A DNA stretch of 64,000 nt from Desulfotalea sp. (GCA_002733995.1 NVXR01000002.1:217074-281073), one strand, 5' to 3'; counted from the stretch's first letter, positions 7,735 to 18,010 are shown. The notes: generated by a model not told the origin, from the letters alone. Numbers and translations: made by a program.

Positions 7735-9873
7735 CTAAACCTTGAATCTGCTCACCAGATTAGTGAGCTCTTCTGCCAGTTTTGCAAGTTCAATGGCATT
7801 CGTGTTCACATCTCTACTACTACTATTTATTTCACTTGCCCCACTACTTATTTCGGTAATATCTTGATTAACGCCCTCTACCGCTACCGAACTCTGGGAC
7901 ACATTCTCGTTAACTTCACCAATTCCCGCTGAAGCCTGGGCTACATTCTCTGAAATTTCAGAAGTAGCTGCCGACTGTTCTTCAACAGCTGTAGCCACTG
8001 TTGTAATAACGTCATTAATTTCATCGATTACCTCAGATATGGTCTTTATATCTGCAATAGTAGCGTCGGTCGTCCCCTGCATTTCACCAATTTGATTTTT
8101 GATATCGACGGTGGCTTCTGCTGTTTGTTTGGCAAGGTCCTTTATCTCATTTGCAACAACTGCAAAACCCTTACCAGCGTCACCTGCTCGGGCAGCTTCG
8201 ATGGTAGCATTGAGGGCGAGAAGATTTGTCTGCTCAGAAATTTCGGTTATTGTCTCTGTTACTCTACCAATTTTTTCAGCCGCCTTACCCAAAACAATTA
8301 TTTTACTCGATGCCTGTTTTGACTGCTCTACAGCATCTTCAGAAATTGCCTTTGCTTTTGCAGTATTTTTTGCAATCTCACTCACTGTTACCGACATTTC
8401 TTCCGCCGCCGTAGCAACCATACCCACGTTTGTTGAAGATTGCTCCATCGCCGCAGAGACAGAGTTCATGTTCACACTTAATTCTTCAGATGCAGAGGCA
8501 ACAGCGTGGGATCGCTCCGAAGTATCATCAGAAGTTTTGGACAATTTTTGAGCCACTACAGAAAGATTACTTGAGGATTTACTCAGAACATTACTGCTGT
8601 TCTGCACCTGCTTCAACAGACTACCGAGGTCTTCTGCTATGGTATTAAGAGCAGTGGCAAGAACTCCAACCTCATCTTTTGTTCCAGCATCCAACCGTTG
8701 GGTCATATCGCCCTTTGCCAGAGCATTGGCAAAATCAACGGCACGTTTTAGCGGTTTTGTGATAGCTCCGGTAATAATTGCCGAAACAACGATCGACATA
8801 ATGATGATCACAATCGTGCCGATTATGATCATCATTTTAGCATTTTCTGCGGTATCAGACGCCGCCTGCTTACGAACCTCCATACGAGTGAGTTCTTTCT
8901 CAACAAATGTTCCTATCTGGGCGCGGAACTTATCAAAATAGACCTTACCCCGAGCCTCCCCTACAAAACTGGCCATATCATTCATGGTCTTAGCATCGCC
9001 TATTAATCTGCGAAGCTCAATTGCGGGCTCTGTTACCTCATTTTTCCAGGAATTGATGTTTTTCTCAATTTTACTCAGCAGGCTAACCTGAGTAGGGTTA
9101 TCAGCCACTAATTTAGTAAGTTCTACCAACATCTCGTGGAAGGATCTCTCGCCATTTCGATATGGGTCTAAAAAGTTTTCCTTGCCCGATAAAAGGTATC
9201 CACGCATCCCTGTTTGCATATCCACAGCGGCAACTTGTATCTTCATAGCTTCCGTAATGACGACTTGCGTCTGTTTTACCCATTTGGCTGACTCTTTCCC
9301 GATACCATAGGCCTGCGCAACCATAGCTTCTTTTTTGCGCTGGGCTAAAAGCGTTTTTTCACGTTCGATAAAGGTAGCAAATTGTCCACGGAACGTATCA
9401 AAATACACCTTTCCCTTTGACTCACTGATAAGTGACGCCATATCATCCATGTTTTTACCAGCGCCAATATCTCGACGAAGCTGAATAGTCGGCTCGGTGA
9501 CATTTTTCATCCAACTACTGATATTATCTTCAATTTCAAACAGCAGTGCCACCTGACTTGAATTGCCACTTACCTCTTGCTTGAGATCATCAATCTCTTT
9601 TTTAAAAACTTTATAGCCATTAATATACGGGCTGAGAAACTCTTCCTTTCCCGCAAGAAGATATCCTCTCATCCCCGTCTCCATATCCACGGCTGAGCCC
9701 AGAATATCCATGGCATGTTCAATCACAACATGACTATGATCAACCATTTCTCCTGCCTTCAACAACTTACTGGTTGTATTGAAGGTAACACCACCAAGAG
9801 CCACGACCAGAAGAAGGCCAATTGCATTTCCCAAGAACATCTTGTTTGTCAGCTTAAAATCACTAAATCTCAT
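7735..9873 (-). CDS. Methyl-accepting chemotaxis protein with tandem CHASE3 sensors
   Basis: A 712-residue inner-membrane chemoreceptor. Helix one is residues about 11-33. The periplasmic part is two copies of a CHASE3-like helical domain (about 38-190 and 195-335); each copy contains the matching blocks [42 protein letters not shown] and GKVYFD(T/K)FR. Helix two (about 346-368) leads to HAMP (370-422) and the signalling hairpin, whose tip reads [18 protein letters not shown]. No C-terminal CheR/CheB tether pentapeptide is present. CHASE3 ligands are unknown. It is monocistronic, with a large inverted repeat 44 bases upstream of the start. Confidence 0.93.
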   Translation of the reverse strand: MRFSDFKLTNKMFLGNAIGLLLVVALGGVTFNTTSKLLKAGEMVDHSHVVIEHAMDILGSAVDMETGMRGYLLAGKEEFLSPYINGYKVFKKEIDDLKQEVSGNSSQVALLFEIEDNISSWMKNVTEPTIQLRRDIGAGKNMDDMASLISESKGKVYFDTFRGQFATFIEREKTLLAQRKKEAMVAQAYGIGKESAKWVKQTQVVITEAMKIQVAAVDMQTGMRGYLLSGKENFLDPYRNGERSFHEMLVELTKLVADNPTQVSLLSKIEKNINSWKNEVTEPAIELRRLIGDAKTMNDMASFVGEARGKVYFDKFRAQIGTFVEKELTRMEVRKQAASDTAENAKMMIIIGTIVIIIMSIVVSAIITGAITKPLKRAVDFANALAKGDMTQRLDAGTKDEVGVLATALNTIAEDLGSLLKQVQNSSNVLSKSSSNLSVVAQKLSKTSDDTSERSHAVASASEELSVNMNSVSAAMEQSSTNVGMVATAAEEMSVTVSEIAKNTAKAKAISEDAVEQSKQASSKIIVLGKAAEKIGRVTETITEISEQTNLLALNATIEAARAGDAGKGFAVVANEIKDLAKQTAEATVDIKNQIGEMQGTTDATIADIKTISEVIDEINDVITTVATAVEEQSAATSEISENVAQASAGIGEVNENVSQSSVAVEGVNQDITEISSGASEINSSSRDVNTNAIELAKLAEELTNLVSRFKV

Positions 9874-10236
9874 CAGTTACTACCTCTCCGTTAACGTGTA
9901 TGTTTCAATAAACTTTTTCACTCAAAAGTTAACTTTACTCTGAGTGAAGATCCATTTTTTTTACGTTGCCTGAAATGAGTGTATGTTCTGAAGGCACTGA
10001 AAATCAAGGAGAAAACTCATTAAATCTTCATTTTTAACGACTATGGAGATATTCGTACCATTAAAAAGCAGAACAACATATTTTTTGTTGACGGAGGAAG
10101 TTCAAGGATAAATATTCAGGGGCTTACAGAGGTTTTTTTACAACAAACATAGCCTGCTATGCTTCATTGCAAAAAAACAAAATCGACCACCCTTGAAACG
10201 GATGATCGATACGGGCAACATATTATCGTTGATCGA
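9874..10236. other. Intergenic region upstream of the chemoreceptor
   Basis: A 363-bp gap between the cusF-like stop and the chemoreceptor start (both minus). It holds the inverted repeat at 9917-9948 and presumably the receptor promoter; nothing else is recognisable. Confidence 0.5.
9917..9948. promoter_or_regulatory. Inverted-repeat operator candidate for the chemoreceptor gene
   Basis: TTCACTCA (9917-9924) pairs with TGAGTGAA (9941-9948) and encloses the 12-base palindrome AAAGTTAACTTT (9925-9936). It sits 44 bases upstream of the chemoreceptor ATG, a good place for a regulator to bind. Confidence 0.5.
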
Positions 10237-10872
10237 TTATTCAAAGTGGTGGATGCGATAGACCTTATCGTCGTCGAGAACAATGTGAAACTCCACCTTA
10301 TCCCCAGGCTTGATGTCGTTCAGGTCGACATCTTTGGCTACAGCAATATCCATTTTCATCTCAGGCCAGTTAAGATCTGCAATGGGGGCATGGGTAATAT
10401 TAACAACTCTGTTAAGTTTACTTACGCTATGGATAACTCCCTTCCCCATGGCTTCAGTATATTGTTGTTCCATTTTTTGCATACCCTTTGACCCATTATT
10501 CATGGAATCATCATTCATCTTAGAATGCTTTTTATCCATGGCTTTGGTAGGTCGTTGTTCCATTTTTTGCATACCCTTTGACCCATTATTCATGGAGTCA
10601 TTTTTCATCTTAGAATGCTTTTTATCCATGGCTTTGGTATGTCGTTGTTCCATTTTTTGCATACCCTTTGACCCATTAGTCATAGAGTCATCATTCATAT
10701 TACAATGATTCATATCCATGGCTTTGGTAGGTCGTTGTTCCATTTTTTGCATACCCTTTGACTCATTAGTCATGGAGTCATGATTCATATTAGAATGATT
10801 TTTATCCATGGCGATAGCCAGGGATGCACTAAAAACCAGGGCCAATGATACTGCTGAAATTTTTTTGATCAT
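10237..10872 (-). CDS. cusF: CusF-like periplasmic Cu/Ag chaperone with Met/His-rich repeats
   Basis: A 211-residue exported protein. A signal peptide ends near residue 21 (SLAIA). Four 30-residue repeats follow (22-51, 52-81, 82-111, 112-141), each with MDxxHSxM, DSMxN and GMQKMEQ motifs, giving many Met plus His residues suited to Cu(I)/Ag(I) sulfur coordination. The C-terminal 70 residues form a CusF domain (GVIHSVSK, VVNITHAPI, LNWPEMKMD, KPGDKVEF) with the His, Trp and two Met ligands of CusF. CusF hands Cu/Ag to CusB/CusA. It is the last gene of the cus set; GAGGA precedes the ATG. The repeat block is absent from ordinary CusF and may store or sponge metal. Confidence 0.88.
   Translation of the reverse strand: MIKKISAVSLALVFSASLAIAMDKNHSNMNHDSMTNESKGMQKMEQRPTKAMDMNHCNMNDDSMTNGSKGMQKMEQRHTKAMDKKHSKMKNDSMNNGSKGMQKMEQRPTKAMDKKHSKMNDDSMNNGSKGMQKMEQQYTEAMGKGVIHSVSKLNRVVNITHAPIADLNWPEMKMDIAVAKDVDLNDIKPGDKVEFHIVLDDDKVYRIHHFE
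10450..10809 (-). repeat. Four 90-bp tandem repeats in the cusF-like gene
   Basis: Four in-frame 90-bp units encode the 30-residue Met/His repeats. The stretch around CATTTTTTGCATACCCTTTG recurs identically in every unit, so copy number could change by slippage or recombination. Confidence 0.9.
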
Positions 10873-10947
10873 AATATTCCTCGTGTTTGTTGAATTATAA
10901 AAACGTCTTCTATTATAACTACGAAGTAGATGCGAGAACCCCTCATA

Positions 10948-13900
10948 TTAATTTGGAAATTTTCTCGCTTCCCAGATGTAATAGACAACCGGAATGATAA
11001 TCAGGGTCAAAACGGTGGTGGTAAGCATGCCGCCAACCATGGGAAGGGCTATACGACGCATAACATCCGAGCCAAGACCTTCCGTCAAGAAAATCGGGGC
11101 AAGACCTATCATAGTGGTTGCAACCGTCATTAATTTGGGACGCACCCGGAGGGCCGCACCGGTGAGCACTGCCTGATAGACATCATCCCGTTTGCTGGGT
11201 GGATGTTCTATCATCTGCTGGTCAATATATAAAAGCATGACCACCGCTGTCTCTATCGCAATGCCCGCAAGGGCAATAAATCCCACACTTACCGCCACAG
11301 AAAAATAATAACCCGCAAGGTAGACAGCCCAAATACAACCAATAAGTCCAAAGGGCAAAGAAAGCATAATCATAAGCGTTCTGTCCAGACGACCAAAGTG
11401 AATCATAAGCAGGCTAAAAATAAGTAACACCGCAAGGGGCACTGCAATACGCATCTTTTCTTCCGCCTCCTGCATCTGCTGAAATTGACCAGACCAAACT
11501 ATGCTATAGCCAGCAGGAAGCTCAACCGTATCATCAACAATTTTGCGGGCCTCTTTTACATAACTGCCAATATCCCGACCACTAATATCCACAAAAACCC
11601 AGCCGGTAAGCCGAGCGTTTTCTGATTTAATCATTGGAGGCCCTTCGGTATAAGCAATATCTGCCAGCTCACCCAATGGAATATGCTGCCCCTGGGGCGT
11701 CGGTATAAGAATTTCAGCTAAGTCACTGAGGTCTTCACGAAAGGCTCGGGTATAGCGAACAATTATATTATATCGTTCTCGCCCCTGGACAGATTCACTA
11801 ACCTTCATACCGCCTAAGGCGGTGGCAATGATTCTTTGAAAACGAGATAGGTCTATGGCATAACGTGCTAACTTGTCTCTATCGGGAGTAATTTCAAGAT
11901 ACTTTCCCCCCTGCACCCGGTCAGCAAAAACAGAACGGGTTCCTTCAATCCCTCCTATCTTGGATTCAATGGCTAGGGCAATGCGATTAATAGTATCAAG
12001 ATCATCGCCGCTAACCTTGATACCTATGGGCGTACGAATTCCTGTGGAGATCATGTCCATTCGAATCTTAATGGGATAGCCCCAGGAATTAACAAGACCT
12101 GGAATTTTAACAGTATCATCGAGAATTTTAATCAGATCATCTTTATCTATTCCCGATCGCCACTGGTCTTGAGGCTTGAGGCGAATCCAGCTTTCAATCA
12201 TAGAAATAGGGGCAGGATCCGTGGCTGTTTCTGCACGCCCTAACTTTCCAAAAACCATATCTACCTCAGGAACAGTCCTGATCATCTGGTTGGTTTTTTG
12301 CAAAATCTCCTTGGCCTTGGTGATAGATATTCCCGGCAGAGTCGTGGGCATATAGAGCAATTCCCCCTCGTAGAGAGCCGGCATAAATTCAGATCCAGTG
12401 TGAGTCAAAGGAAAGACAATAGACAGCAAAAGAACCAAGGCGGCCCCCAAAGAAAGCCATCTCTTTCTCAGGGCAAACTCTAGAAGAGGCTTATAGAGGA
12501 AGGTGAAAAATCTGTTTATCCAGTTTTCATCTTCCCTTCGAATACGGCCTCGAATAAGCCAGAGCATCAACACCGGCACCACCGTCACCGAGAGCAGGGC
12601 AGCAAAGGCCATTGAGTATGTTTTGGTAAAGGCAAGAGGAGAAAACAACCGATACGACTGACCTGTAAGGGCAAATACAGGCAAAAAAGATACAGTGATA
12701 ATAAGGAGAGAAAAGAACAATCCCGGACCGACTTCCTGAGCTGCGCTAAGAATTATCCTTCGCCGTTCCTCCTTAGTAATTTCACCGACTTTTTCAGAGA
12801 GCTTACGGTGGGCGTTTTCCACCATTACAATGGAGGCATCCACCATGGCTCCAACGGCAATAGCAATACCTCCAAGGGACATGATATTTGCGGTAATGCC
12901 CTGGGCTGTCATCACAATAAAAGCGGCCAATACAGCAAGGGGCAAGGTGATTATCGCCACTAATGCCGAGCGGGCGTGGAGGAGGAAAATAAGAGAAACA
13001 AGGGCCACCACAATGCCCTCTTCAACGAGCTTATCACGCAGGTAAGCGATGGAACCTTCAATCAACGGTGCCCGATTATAAACCGGTACAATCTCAACAC
13101 CCTCCGGGAGACCTTTCGATAATTCTTTGATCTTTGCTTCAATACCACGAATAACTTTTAACGCATTTTCTCCGGCACGCATAACCACGATACCGGCCAC
13201 GACTTCACCCTCTCCGTTAAGCTCTGCCACCCCTCGCCGAAGTTCTGGCCCTTCAATGATCCGGGCAACGTCCTTAAGCATTACCGGCGTGCCATCGCGG
13301 GAAAAAAGTACAACCTTTTCTAGATCCTCTCTTTTTTCCACATAACCTTTGGAACGAATCATGAACTCAGTTTCGCCTCGCTCCATCAGGCGTCCACCGA
13401 CTTCAAGGCTTGCCCCTTTAACCGACTCAATGACCCGGTCAAGAGAGACATCAAAGGCACGGAGTCTATTTGGGTTTATAAGAACTTGGTATTCCTTAAC
13501 AAAACCACCTAAAGATGCAACCTCAGCCACACCATCCACCGTGGCAAGTTCGTAACGAAGAAACCAGTCTTGGAGGCTTCGTAGTTGGGCGAGATCCAGT
13601 TTATTGCTTGTATCAACAAGGGCATATTGATACACCCAGCCCACACCTGTGGCATCTGGACCAATCTGCGGACGCGCGTTCGCGGGCAAATCAGCACCTA
13701 TCTTCGAGAGTGCTTCCACAACCCGTGAACGTGCCCAGTATTGATCAACGCCATCTTCAAAAATGATATAGACAAACGAGGTACCAAACATAGAAAAGCC
13801 ACGCACAGCTTTACTTTTTGGCAGGCCGAGCATGGTTGTTGAAAGAGGATAGGTAACGAGGTCTTCAACAATTTGTGGAGATTGGCCAGCAAACTCGGTA

Positions 13901-14079
13901 CGAATAATCACCTGGGTGTCACTCATATCGGGGATGGCATCAAGGGGCATATTTTTTAAGGCCTGTACCCCTACAACCAGCAAGACAACGACAGAAAGCG
14001 CCACGAGAAGTTGATTCTTTACGGACCAGTCAATAACCTTAACTATGAAGCTTTGAGAATTTTCTGTATTATTGTCCAT
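10948..14079 (-). CDS. cusA: Heavy-metal RND pump, Cu/Ag type
   Basis: A 1043-residue inner-membrane proton-driven transporter. It has the RND layout: helix 1 near residues 28-45, a large periplasmic loop, a block of helices about 340-540 with AIAVGAMVDASIVMVENAH (the charged relay helix of heavy-metal RNDs), a second periplasmic loop, and helices 860-1035. The GAMVDA signature and Met-containing second loop (IRMDMISTGIRTP) fit the monovalent Cu/Ag (CusA) group rather than Zn/Co/Cd CzcA. It overlaps the cusB stop by 11 bases, so the three pump genes are coupled. It would draw metal from CusF/CusB and expel it through CusC. Confidence 0.93.
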   Translation of the reverse strand: MDNNTENSQSFIVKVIDWSVKNQLLVALSVVVLLVVGVQALKNMPLDAIPDMSDTQVIIRTEFAGQSPQIVEDLVTYPLSTTMLGLPKSKAVRGFSMFGTSFVYIIFEDGVDQYWARSRVVEALSKIGADLPANARPQIGPDATGVGWVYQYALVDTSNKLDLAQLRSLQDWFLRYELATVDGVAEVASLGGFVKEYQVLINPNRLRAFDVSLDRVIESVKGASLEVGGRLMERGETEFMIRSKGYVEKREDLEKVVLFSRDGTPVMLKDVARIIEGPELRRGVAELNGEGEVVAGIVVMRAGENALKVIRGIEAKIKELSKGLPEGVEIVPVYNRAPLIEGSIAYLRDKLVEEGIVVALVSLIFLLHARSALVAIITLPLAVLAAFIVMTAQGITANIMSLGGIAIAVGAMVDASIVMVENAHRKLSEKVGEITKEERRRIILSAAQEVGPGLFFSLLIITVSFLPVFALTGQSYRLFSPLAFTKTYSMAFAALLSVTVVPVLMLWLIRGRIRREDENWINRFFTFLYKPLLEFALRKRWLSLGAALVLLLSIVFPLTHTGSEFMPALYEGELLYMPTTLPGISITKAKEILQKTNQMIRTVPEVDMVFGKLGRAETATDPAPISMIESWIRLKPQDQWRSGIDKDDLIKILDDTVKIPGLVNSWGYPIKIRMDMISTGIRTPIGIKVSGDDLDTINRIALAIESKIGGIEGTRSVFADRVQGGKYLEITPDRDKLARYAIDLSRFQRIIATALGGMKVSESVQGRERYNIIVRYTRAFREDLSDLAEILIPTPQGQHIPLGELADIAYTEGPPMIKSENARLTGWVFVDISGRDIGSYVKEARKIVDDTVELPAGYSIVWSGQFQQMQEAEEKMRIAVPLAVLLIFSLLMIHFGRLDRTLMIMLSLPFGLIGCIWAVYLAGYYFSVAVSVGFIALAGIAIETAVVMLLYIDQQMIEHPPSKRDDVYQAVLTGAALRVRPKLMTVATTMIGLAPIFLTEGLGSDVMRRIALPMVGGMLTTTVLTLIIIPVVYYIWEARKFPN

Positions 14080-15709
14080 CCTGCACCTCTAGCTTCTGTT
14101 CGGGGGTAGCTAAAGCAACTTCTGTAAATGCACCAACAGCGTAAGGATTTTCCCCTTCTCCTGCAAATTGGAGCCAAAGTCTGCCGCTGTCAGTTAGGAA
14201 AATGGTCAGCCCTAGATCACTGTAATACCCGGGCCTCCCTTCAACAATCCAGGGTCGAAGAGTCTCCATGAGTGTTGCGAGAAGTTCTCGCCAGTCACTC
14301 ATGGTTATTATCCCCTCGGTATCGGCAAGAATATTCTGTGTATCTTTGATAATATACGAGAGTCGGGTTCCCTCAACCTCTGCCAGTAGTTTTGCTGCTG
14401 CCTGTGCTCCTACACCCACAACATCCGCTACAGGTAACTCCTTGGCAACGAGCTTTCCATGGATATAAATCCCTGTTTCAACTATATGGTTGAGTAAAAC
14501 CATTTGCTCTGGACTCAGCTCCATCTGAGCAAGACTTGCTGCCATTTTCTCCATCTTACTAAAGGACTCCCGCAGGGACGATTCAGAATCAATAAGAAAT
14601 TGACCGCTGGTAACAATCGTCTCCCCCTCTTTAAGACCCGTCCGCACCTCTACCCGACCTTTAGATTCAAGTCCCAGAACAACCTGCCGGGCCTGAAACC
14701 CGCCCTTTTCCACCTCTACAATCACATAGCTTCCCTGCTTATTTTGCAAAACACTTTCATAGGCAATGGAAAGACGTGGACGAATATCTGTACTAATTTC
14801 CACATCGGCATAGGCACCCGGACGAATATTGCCCTTTGGATTTTCAATCAGAAGACGTAGTTTTGCCGTGCGGGTCTTAGGGTCAACAGTTGGGGAAATA
14901 TAATCAATGGCAACCTTGTCCAACTGCAAGCCAAGGCTTGGCAAAACCACCTTCACCTGTGAGCTTATATTAACAAAAGAGATGTCTTGTTCAGCAAGAC
15001 TCACATCCACCCAGACAGTATTATAACTTTGAATACGCAGTGCTATATCACCTGGTCGCAGATAACTTCCTTTGCGTATTTTCAACACTTCCACCCGGCC
15101 TCCCTGGGACGCAAAGAAGGGAACAGCACGAATAATTGTTCCTTTTTGAGCGACAAGCTCAATTGCCGAATCCTGTACTCCGAGAGACGAGAGTCGATTA
15201 CGAGTTATATTAATACGCTCCCGGTTTTTCTGGCTCAGGGCTGAGATATAATTCTGCTGTGCGGATATGAGTTCAGGACTATAAAGACGAAAAAGAACAT
15301 CTCCAGCCTCAACCTTATCTCCCGGTGCATCGACGATTAACTCTTCGACCCAGCCTTCAGTTCGCAAAGAAATATCTGTTTGCAGACGTCTATTTGCCAC
15401 AACCTCGCCAAAACTGCGAATCACCCTACCAAAGTAAGCAATTTCCGCCTTTTCACTGCGAACACCTGTTGTCTGTACGAGCTGGGAACTCAACTGTAAA
15501 ACCTTCCCAGCACCCCCCGTTTCATCCGAACGGCTTTCTACCTGTATAGGAACCAGATTCATTCCGCAAATAGGGCAAGTACCCATTATCTCGGAGATGT
15601 AATGCGGATGCATAGGGCAGGTATACCTTGTTTCTTCGGCCTGAAGAGGCGCAAAGAGTAAAATAACGATAAGCGGGATAAGCAAGATGGGAACATAGAA
15701 TCTCTTCAT
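14069..15709 (-). CDS. cusB: RND periplasmic adaptor with N-terminal metal-binding domain
   Basis: A 546-residue membrane-fusion protein. A signal peptide (about 1-25) is followed by a heavy-metal-binding module, YTCPMHPHYISEIMGTCPIC plus GMNLVP, rich in Cys, Met and His. The hairpin/barrel-sandwich adaptor core follows (EGWVEELIVDAPGDKVEAGD, LRPGDIALRI, and the beta-barrel to about 375). A 170-residue C-terminal extension without a clear family is unusual for CusB. It starts in an ATGA overlap with cusC. CusB links CusA to the outer-membrane channel and accepts Cu/Ag from CusF. Confidence 0.9.
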   Translation of the reverse strand: MKRFYVPILLIPLIVILLFAPLQAEETRYTCPMHPHYISEIMGTCPICGMNLVPIQVESRSDETGGAGKVLQLSSQLVQTTGVRSEKAEIAYFGRVIRSFGEVVANRRLQTDISLRTEGWVEELIVDAPGDKVEAGDVLFRLYSPELISAQQNYISALSQKNRERINITRNRLSSLGVQDSAIELVAQKGTIIRAVPFFASQGGRVEVLKIRKGSYLRPGDIALRIQSYNTVWVDVSLAEQDISFVNISSQVKVVLPSLGLQLDKVAIDYISPTVDPKTRTAKLRLLIENPKGNIRPGAYADVEISTDIRPRLSIAYESVLQNKQGSYVIVEVEKGGFQARQVVLGLESKGRVEVRTGLKEGETIVTSGQFLIDSESSLRESFSKMEKMAASLAQMELSPEQMVLLNHIVETGIYIHGKLVAKELPVADVVGVGAQAAAKLLAEVEGTRLSYIIKDTQNILADTEGIITMSDWRELLATLMETLRPWIVEGRPGYYSDLGLTIFLTDSGRLWLQFAGEGENPYAVGAFTEVALATPEQKLEVQDGQ

Positions 15710-16926
15710 GGTGTGTTTCCTGTAGGTATATGCGCGTTTGCTTGTTGAAGGTTACGGCTGTATGTCTCTTCTTCTTGGGAAATTCTAGACAACAATGTCA
15801 GCTGACTGAGCTCTGCCAACAGACTGGGTTCAAGGCTGGTTTGCCCGGAGACATACGTACTTTTCAGAGCATCTATGCTCTGTTCCAGAGCTGTTGCCTT
15901 GTTTTTAAGAATAGTAATATTGCTACGAGCGGCCTCTTTTTTACTTTCAATGGTGGTCATTTGCATTTGCCATGAACGCTGAACATCTTGATAGTTATAC
16001 AGGGCACTGCGCTTTCCACTGCGGGCGGAATCCCGTTTAGGTGTCTGGCTACTTGCGGCCCACAGAGGCAGGGTCATTCTAAACTGCAAAGAAAACCAGT
16101 CACCTCCATCAAAGCTATTGCCCGCCCCATCTTCACGATTTTTATAAACAGCTGCCAAACCAAAATCAGGCATGAATTCAGCATCCGTCACTTTTATCTT
16201 TTCGTCTGCGAGGCGCGTTTTTTGTTCAGCCAAAAGTACGGGGTAAAGTGTTTCCACACTCCCTGACCATATTTTTTCATGCTGGGTAACGGAGAAATCA
16301 CCAGGCACCACACCCACCAGTTGGATAAATTTTGCCTCAACTACCCTTAATTCAGCACCGAGATCATTCATCCTTTTTTCCACTTCAGAGAGTTGCAGTT
16401 CTATGGCAAAGGTTTTTTGAAACGCAGGTTCACCGGCAAGAACCTGGCCCTGGTAAAATTGTTTAAGTTCCTCTATGACCTGTTTCTTCTTTTCTTCAAA
16501 GGCCAACTGTTCACCAATGCGTTTAGACTCGGCCAACTTGGTATAGAAGAGCGCATGGAGACGTGAACGATTATATTCGGCCAATATTTTTTGCGCTTGA
16601 GCCGACTGGAGAATGACGCCCTGTTGCGCTTTTCTATATTTCCGATTTGGGATGTTTTGTGAAAAACCGATGGTCTTTGAAGAGGGGAGGTATTGATCAA
16701 AGGACGGATCCGCTATGGGAACGTTCTCCACTCCAAACGAGAGTACGGGGTCCGGCAGGCCAAGAGCGGCATCTGCCTGAAACTCTAGTGATTCTTTTGC
16801 ATAAAGAATACGTTTTATACTGGGGTGATTATCCAGAACAGTCAAATAATCGTCAATACCTTCTGCACCAACACTGCCTGCCAGCAGGACCGTTGCAAAA
16901 AATATAATAAGAATTGAAAAGCGCAT
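15706..16926 (-). CDS. cusC: TolC/CusC-like outer membrane efflux channel
   Basis: A 406-residue outer membrane factor with a signal peptide (about 1-21). Long alpha-helical segments with repeated outer-membrane-efflux features (ALGLPDPVLSFGVENVP, LRVVEAKFIQLVG, RMTLPLWAASSQ) match the CusC/CzcC family. It is the first gene of the CBA pump set and follows the ECF sigma gene by 62 bases; AAGGAGAATTCA precedes the ATG, so it may have its own sigma-dependent promoter in that short gap. Confidence 0.85.
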   Translation of the reverse strand: MRFSILIIFFATVLLAGSVGAEGIDDYLTVLDNHPSIKRILYAKESLEFQADAALGLPDPVLSFGVENVPIADPSFDQYLPSSKTIGFSQNIPNRKYRKAQQGVILQSAQAQKILAEYNRSRLHALFYTKLAESKRIGEQLAFEEKKKQVIEELKQFYQGQVLAGEPAFQKTFAIELQLSEVEKRMNDLGAELRVVEAKFIQLVGVVPGDFSVTQHEKIWSGSVETLYPVLLAEQKTRLADEKIKVTDAEFMPDFGLAAVYKNREDGAGNSFDGGDWFSLQFRMTLPLWAASSQTPKRDSARSGKRSALYNYQDVQRSWQMQMTTIESKKEAARSNITILKNKATALEQSIDALKSTYVSGQTSLEPSLLAELSQLTLLSRISQEEETYSRNLQQANAHIPTGNTP

Positions 16927-16988
16927 TGAATTCTCCTTTAAAGTTAATCTCTTCTTCTAGTACGTAAAGGAGGCAAATTTCCCTCAAA

Positions 16989-17558
16989 TCATTTCTTTAT
17001 TCTCTTCTCCAGAATTTTTTTTGCTCGGTATACCCTTGTTTCTATGGTCTTAGGACTAACGCCTAAAATTTCTGCACTTTCAATCTGACTTTTTTCTTCC
17101 AGGGAAAAAAGGATGAGTGCTACCTTGAGCTTATGGGGAAGCTTGGATATTTCTTTTTGTAGGAGAATTATATCCTCTTTAGTCTCGTTTTTTTCTTCTA
17201 TGCCAGCATCGTATCCTGTGTAGTGTGATTCCTTTTCCTCGGCCTCATTAAAAGAAAAAAAGCCGAGCAATGCTTTTCTACGCCCTCGGTCCCTGCATAA
17301 ATTAAGAGCAATTTGATAGAGCCATGTTTTAAACCGATACTTAGGATCAAAGGAAGCAGCCCTAATATAGACACGCACAAAGGTTTCCTGCACAATATCA
17401 AAGGCAAGATGCTCATCATGCAGATAGCGTAGTACAAAATTATAGAGCGGCTCTTGATATCGTTGCATCAGAACATCCAAAACAGGTTTTTCACCCGCGC
17501 ATAATCGTTCCACCAGCTGCTCATCATTTTCCTGCACACCCCCACCGCCAGCAATCAT
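16989..17558 (-). CDS. ECF-type RNA polymerase sigma factor (CnrH-like)
   Basis: A 189-residue ECF sigma. Region 2 spans about residues 20-90 (YNFVLRYLHDEHLAFDIVQE, FKTWLYQIALNLCRD) and region 4 about 125-185 (LPHKLKVALILFSLEEKSQI, ILGVSPKTIETRVYRAKK). It directs polymerase to envelope-stress-type promoters. Its start overlaps the stop of the X-like sensor by 4 bases, and the Y-X-H order equals the cnrYXH cassette of Cupriavidus, so I infer control by a Y/X anti-sigma pair responding to periplasmic metal. The likely target is the downstream cusCBAF set. Confidence 0.9.
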   Translation of the reverse strand: MIAGGGGVQENDEQLVERLCAGEKPVLDVLMQRYQEPLYNFVLRYLHDEHLAFDIVQETFVRVYIRAASFDPKYRFKTWLYQIALNLCRDRGRRKALLGFFSFNEAEEKESHYTGYDAGIEEKNETKEDIILLQKEISKLPHKLKVALILFSLEEKSQIESAEILGVSPKTIETRVYRAKKILEKRIKK

Positions 17559-18010
17559 AGATTTTGACGCAGCCTCTGTACCACATGATCTTTAAGCAAT
17601 TCGGCCTGTTTTGTTGTTAACACACTTTTGACCTGGGCAAGGTGCCGCAAGGTCAGGTGTTGCAACGCTCCCATCGCCCTATGTATTTCCATAACGACAT
17701 CTGCAACAGCAGGATCTTCATAGCCTTTTTGTTCTATGATATCGGCAAGCCTGTAATTAGCCGCGGCCATCCGCCCTGTATAGGTCAGCTTTTTCTTAAG
17801 ATATTCCTTTTCAATCGATGCCAGGAGGTCCTTTTGCTCATCTGTAACCCCTAATGTACTCGTATAAAAAAAGTCCATTTCAGCATCCGATGTTGACTCA
17901 CAATTAATATCATGGGCATAATGAGGTGCTGTCTTTTGGCCGATAAGCAAGCCGAGACAGACACCAGAGAAGAAAAAAACCAAAAGCAGGGCTACGGTAA
18001 TTGGCCTCAT
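17555..18010 (-). CDS. CnrX-like periplasmic metal sensor
   Basis: A 151-residue protein with one N-terminal membrane helix (about 5-25) and a helical periplasmic domain. EIHRAMGALQHLTLRHLAQ (about residues 108-126), followed by SVLTTKQAELL, is the signature of the CnrX/heavy-metal-resistance sensor family, in which His, Met and Glu residues of a four-helix hooked fold bind metal. The sensor restrains the anti-sigma protein and releases the sigma factor upon metal binding. The gene is coupled to both neighbours by ATGA-type overlaps. Which metal it senses is not shown by sequence. Confidence 0.8.
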   Translation of the reverse strand: MRPITVALLLVFFFSGVCLGLLIGQKTAPHYAHDINCESTSDAEMDFFYTSTLGVTDEQKDLLASIEKEYLKKKLTYTGRMAAANYRLADIIEQKGYEDPAVADVVMEIHRAMGALQHLTLRHLAQVKSVLTTKQAELLKDHVVQRLRQNL

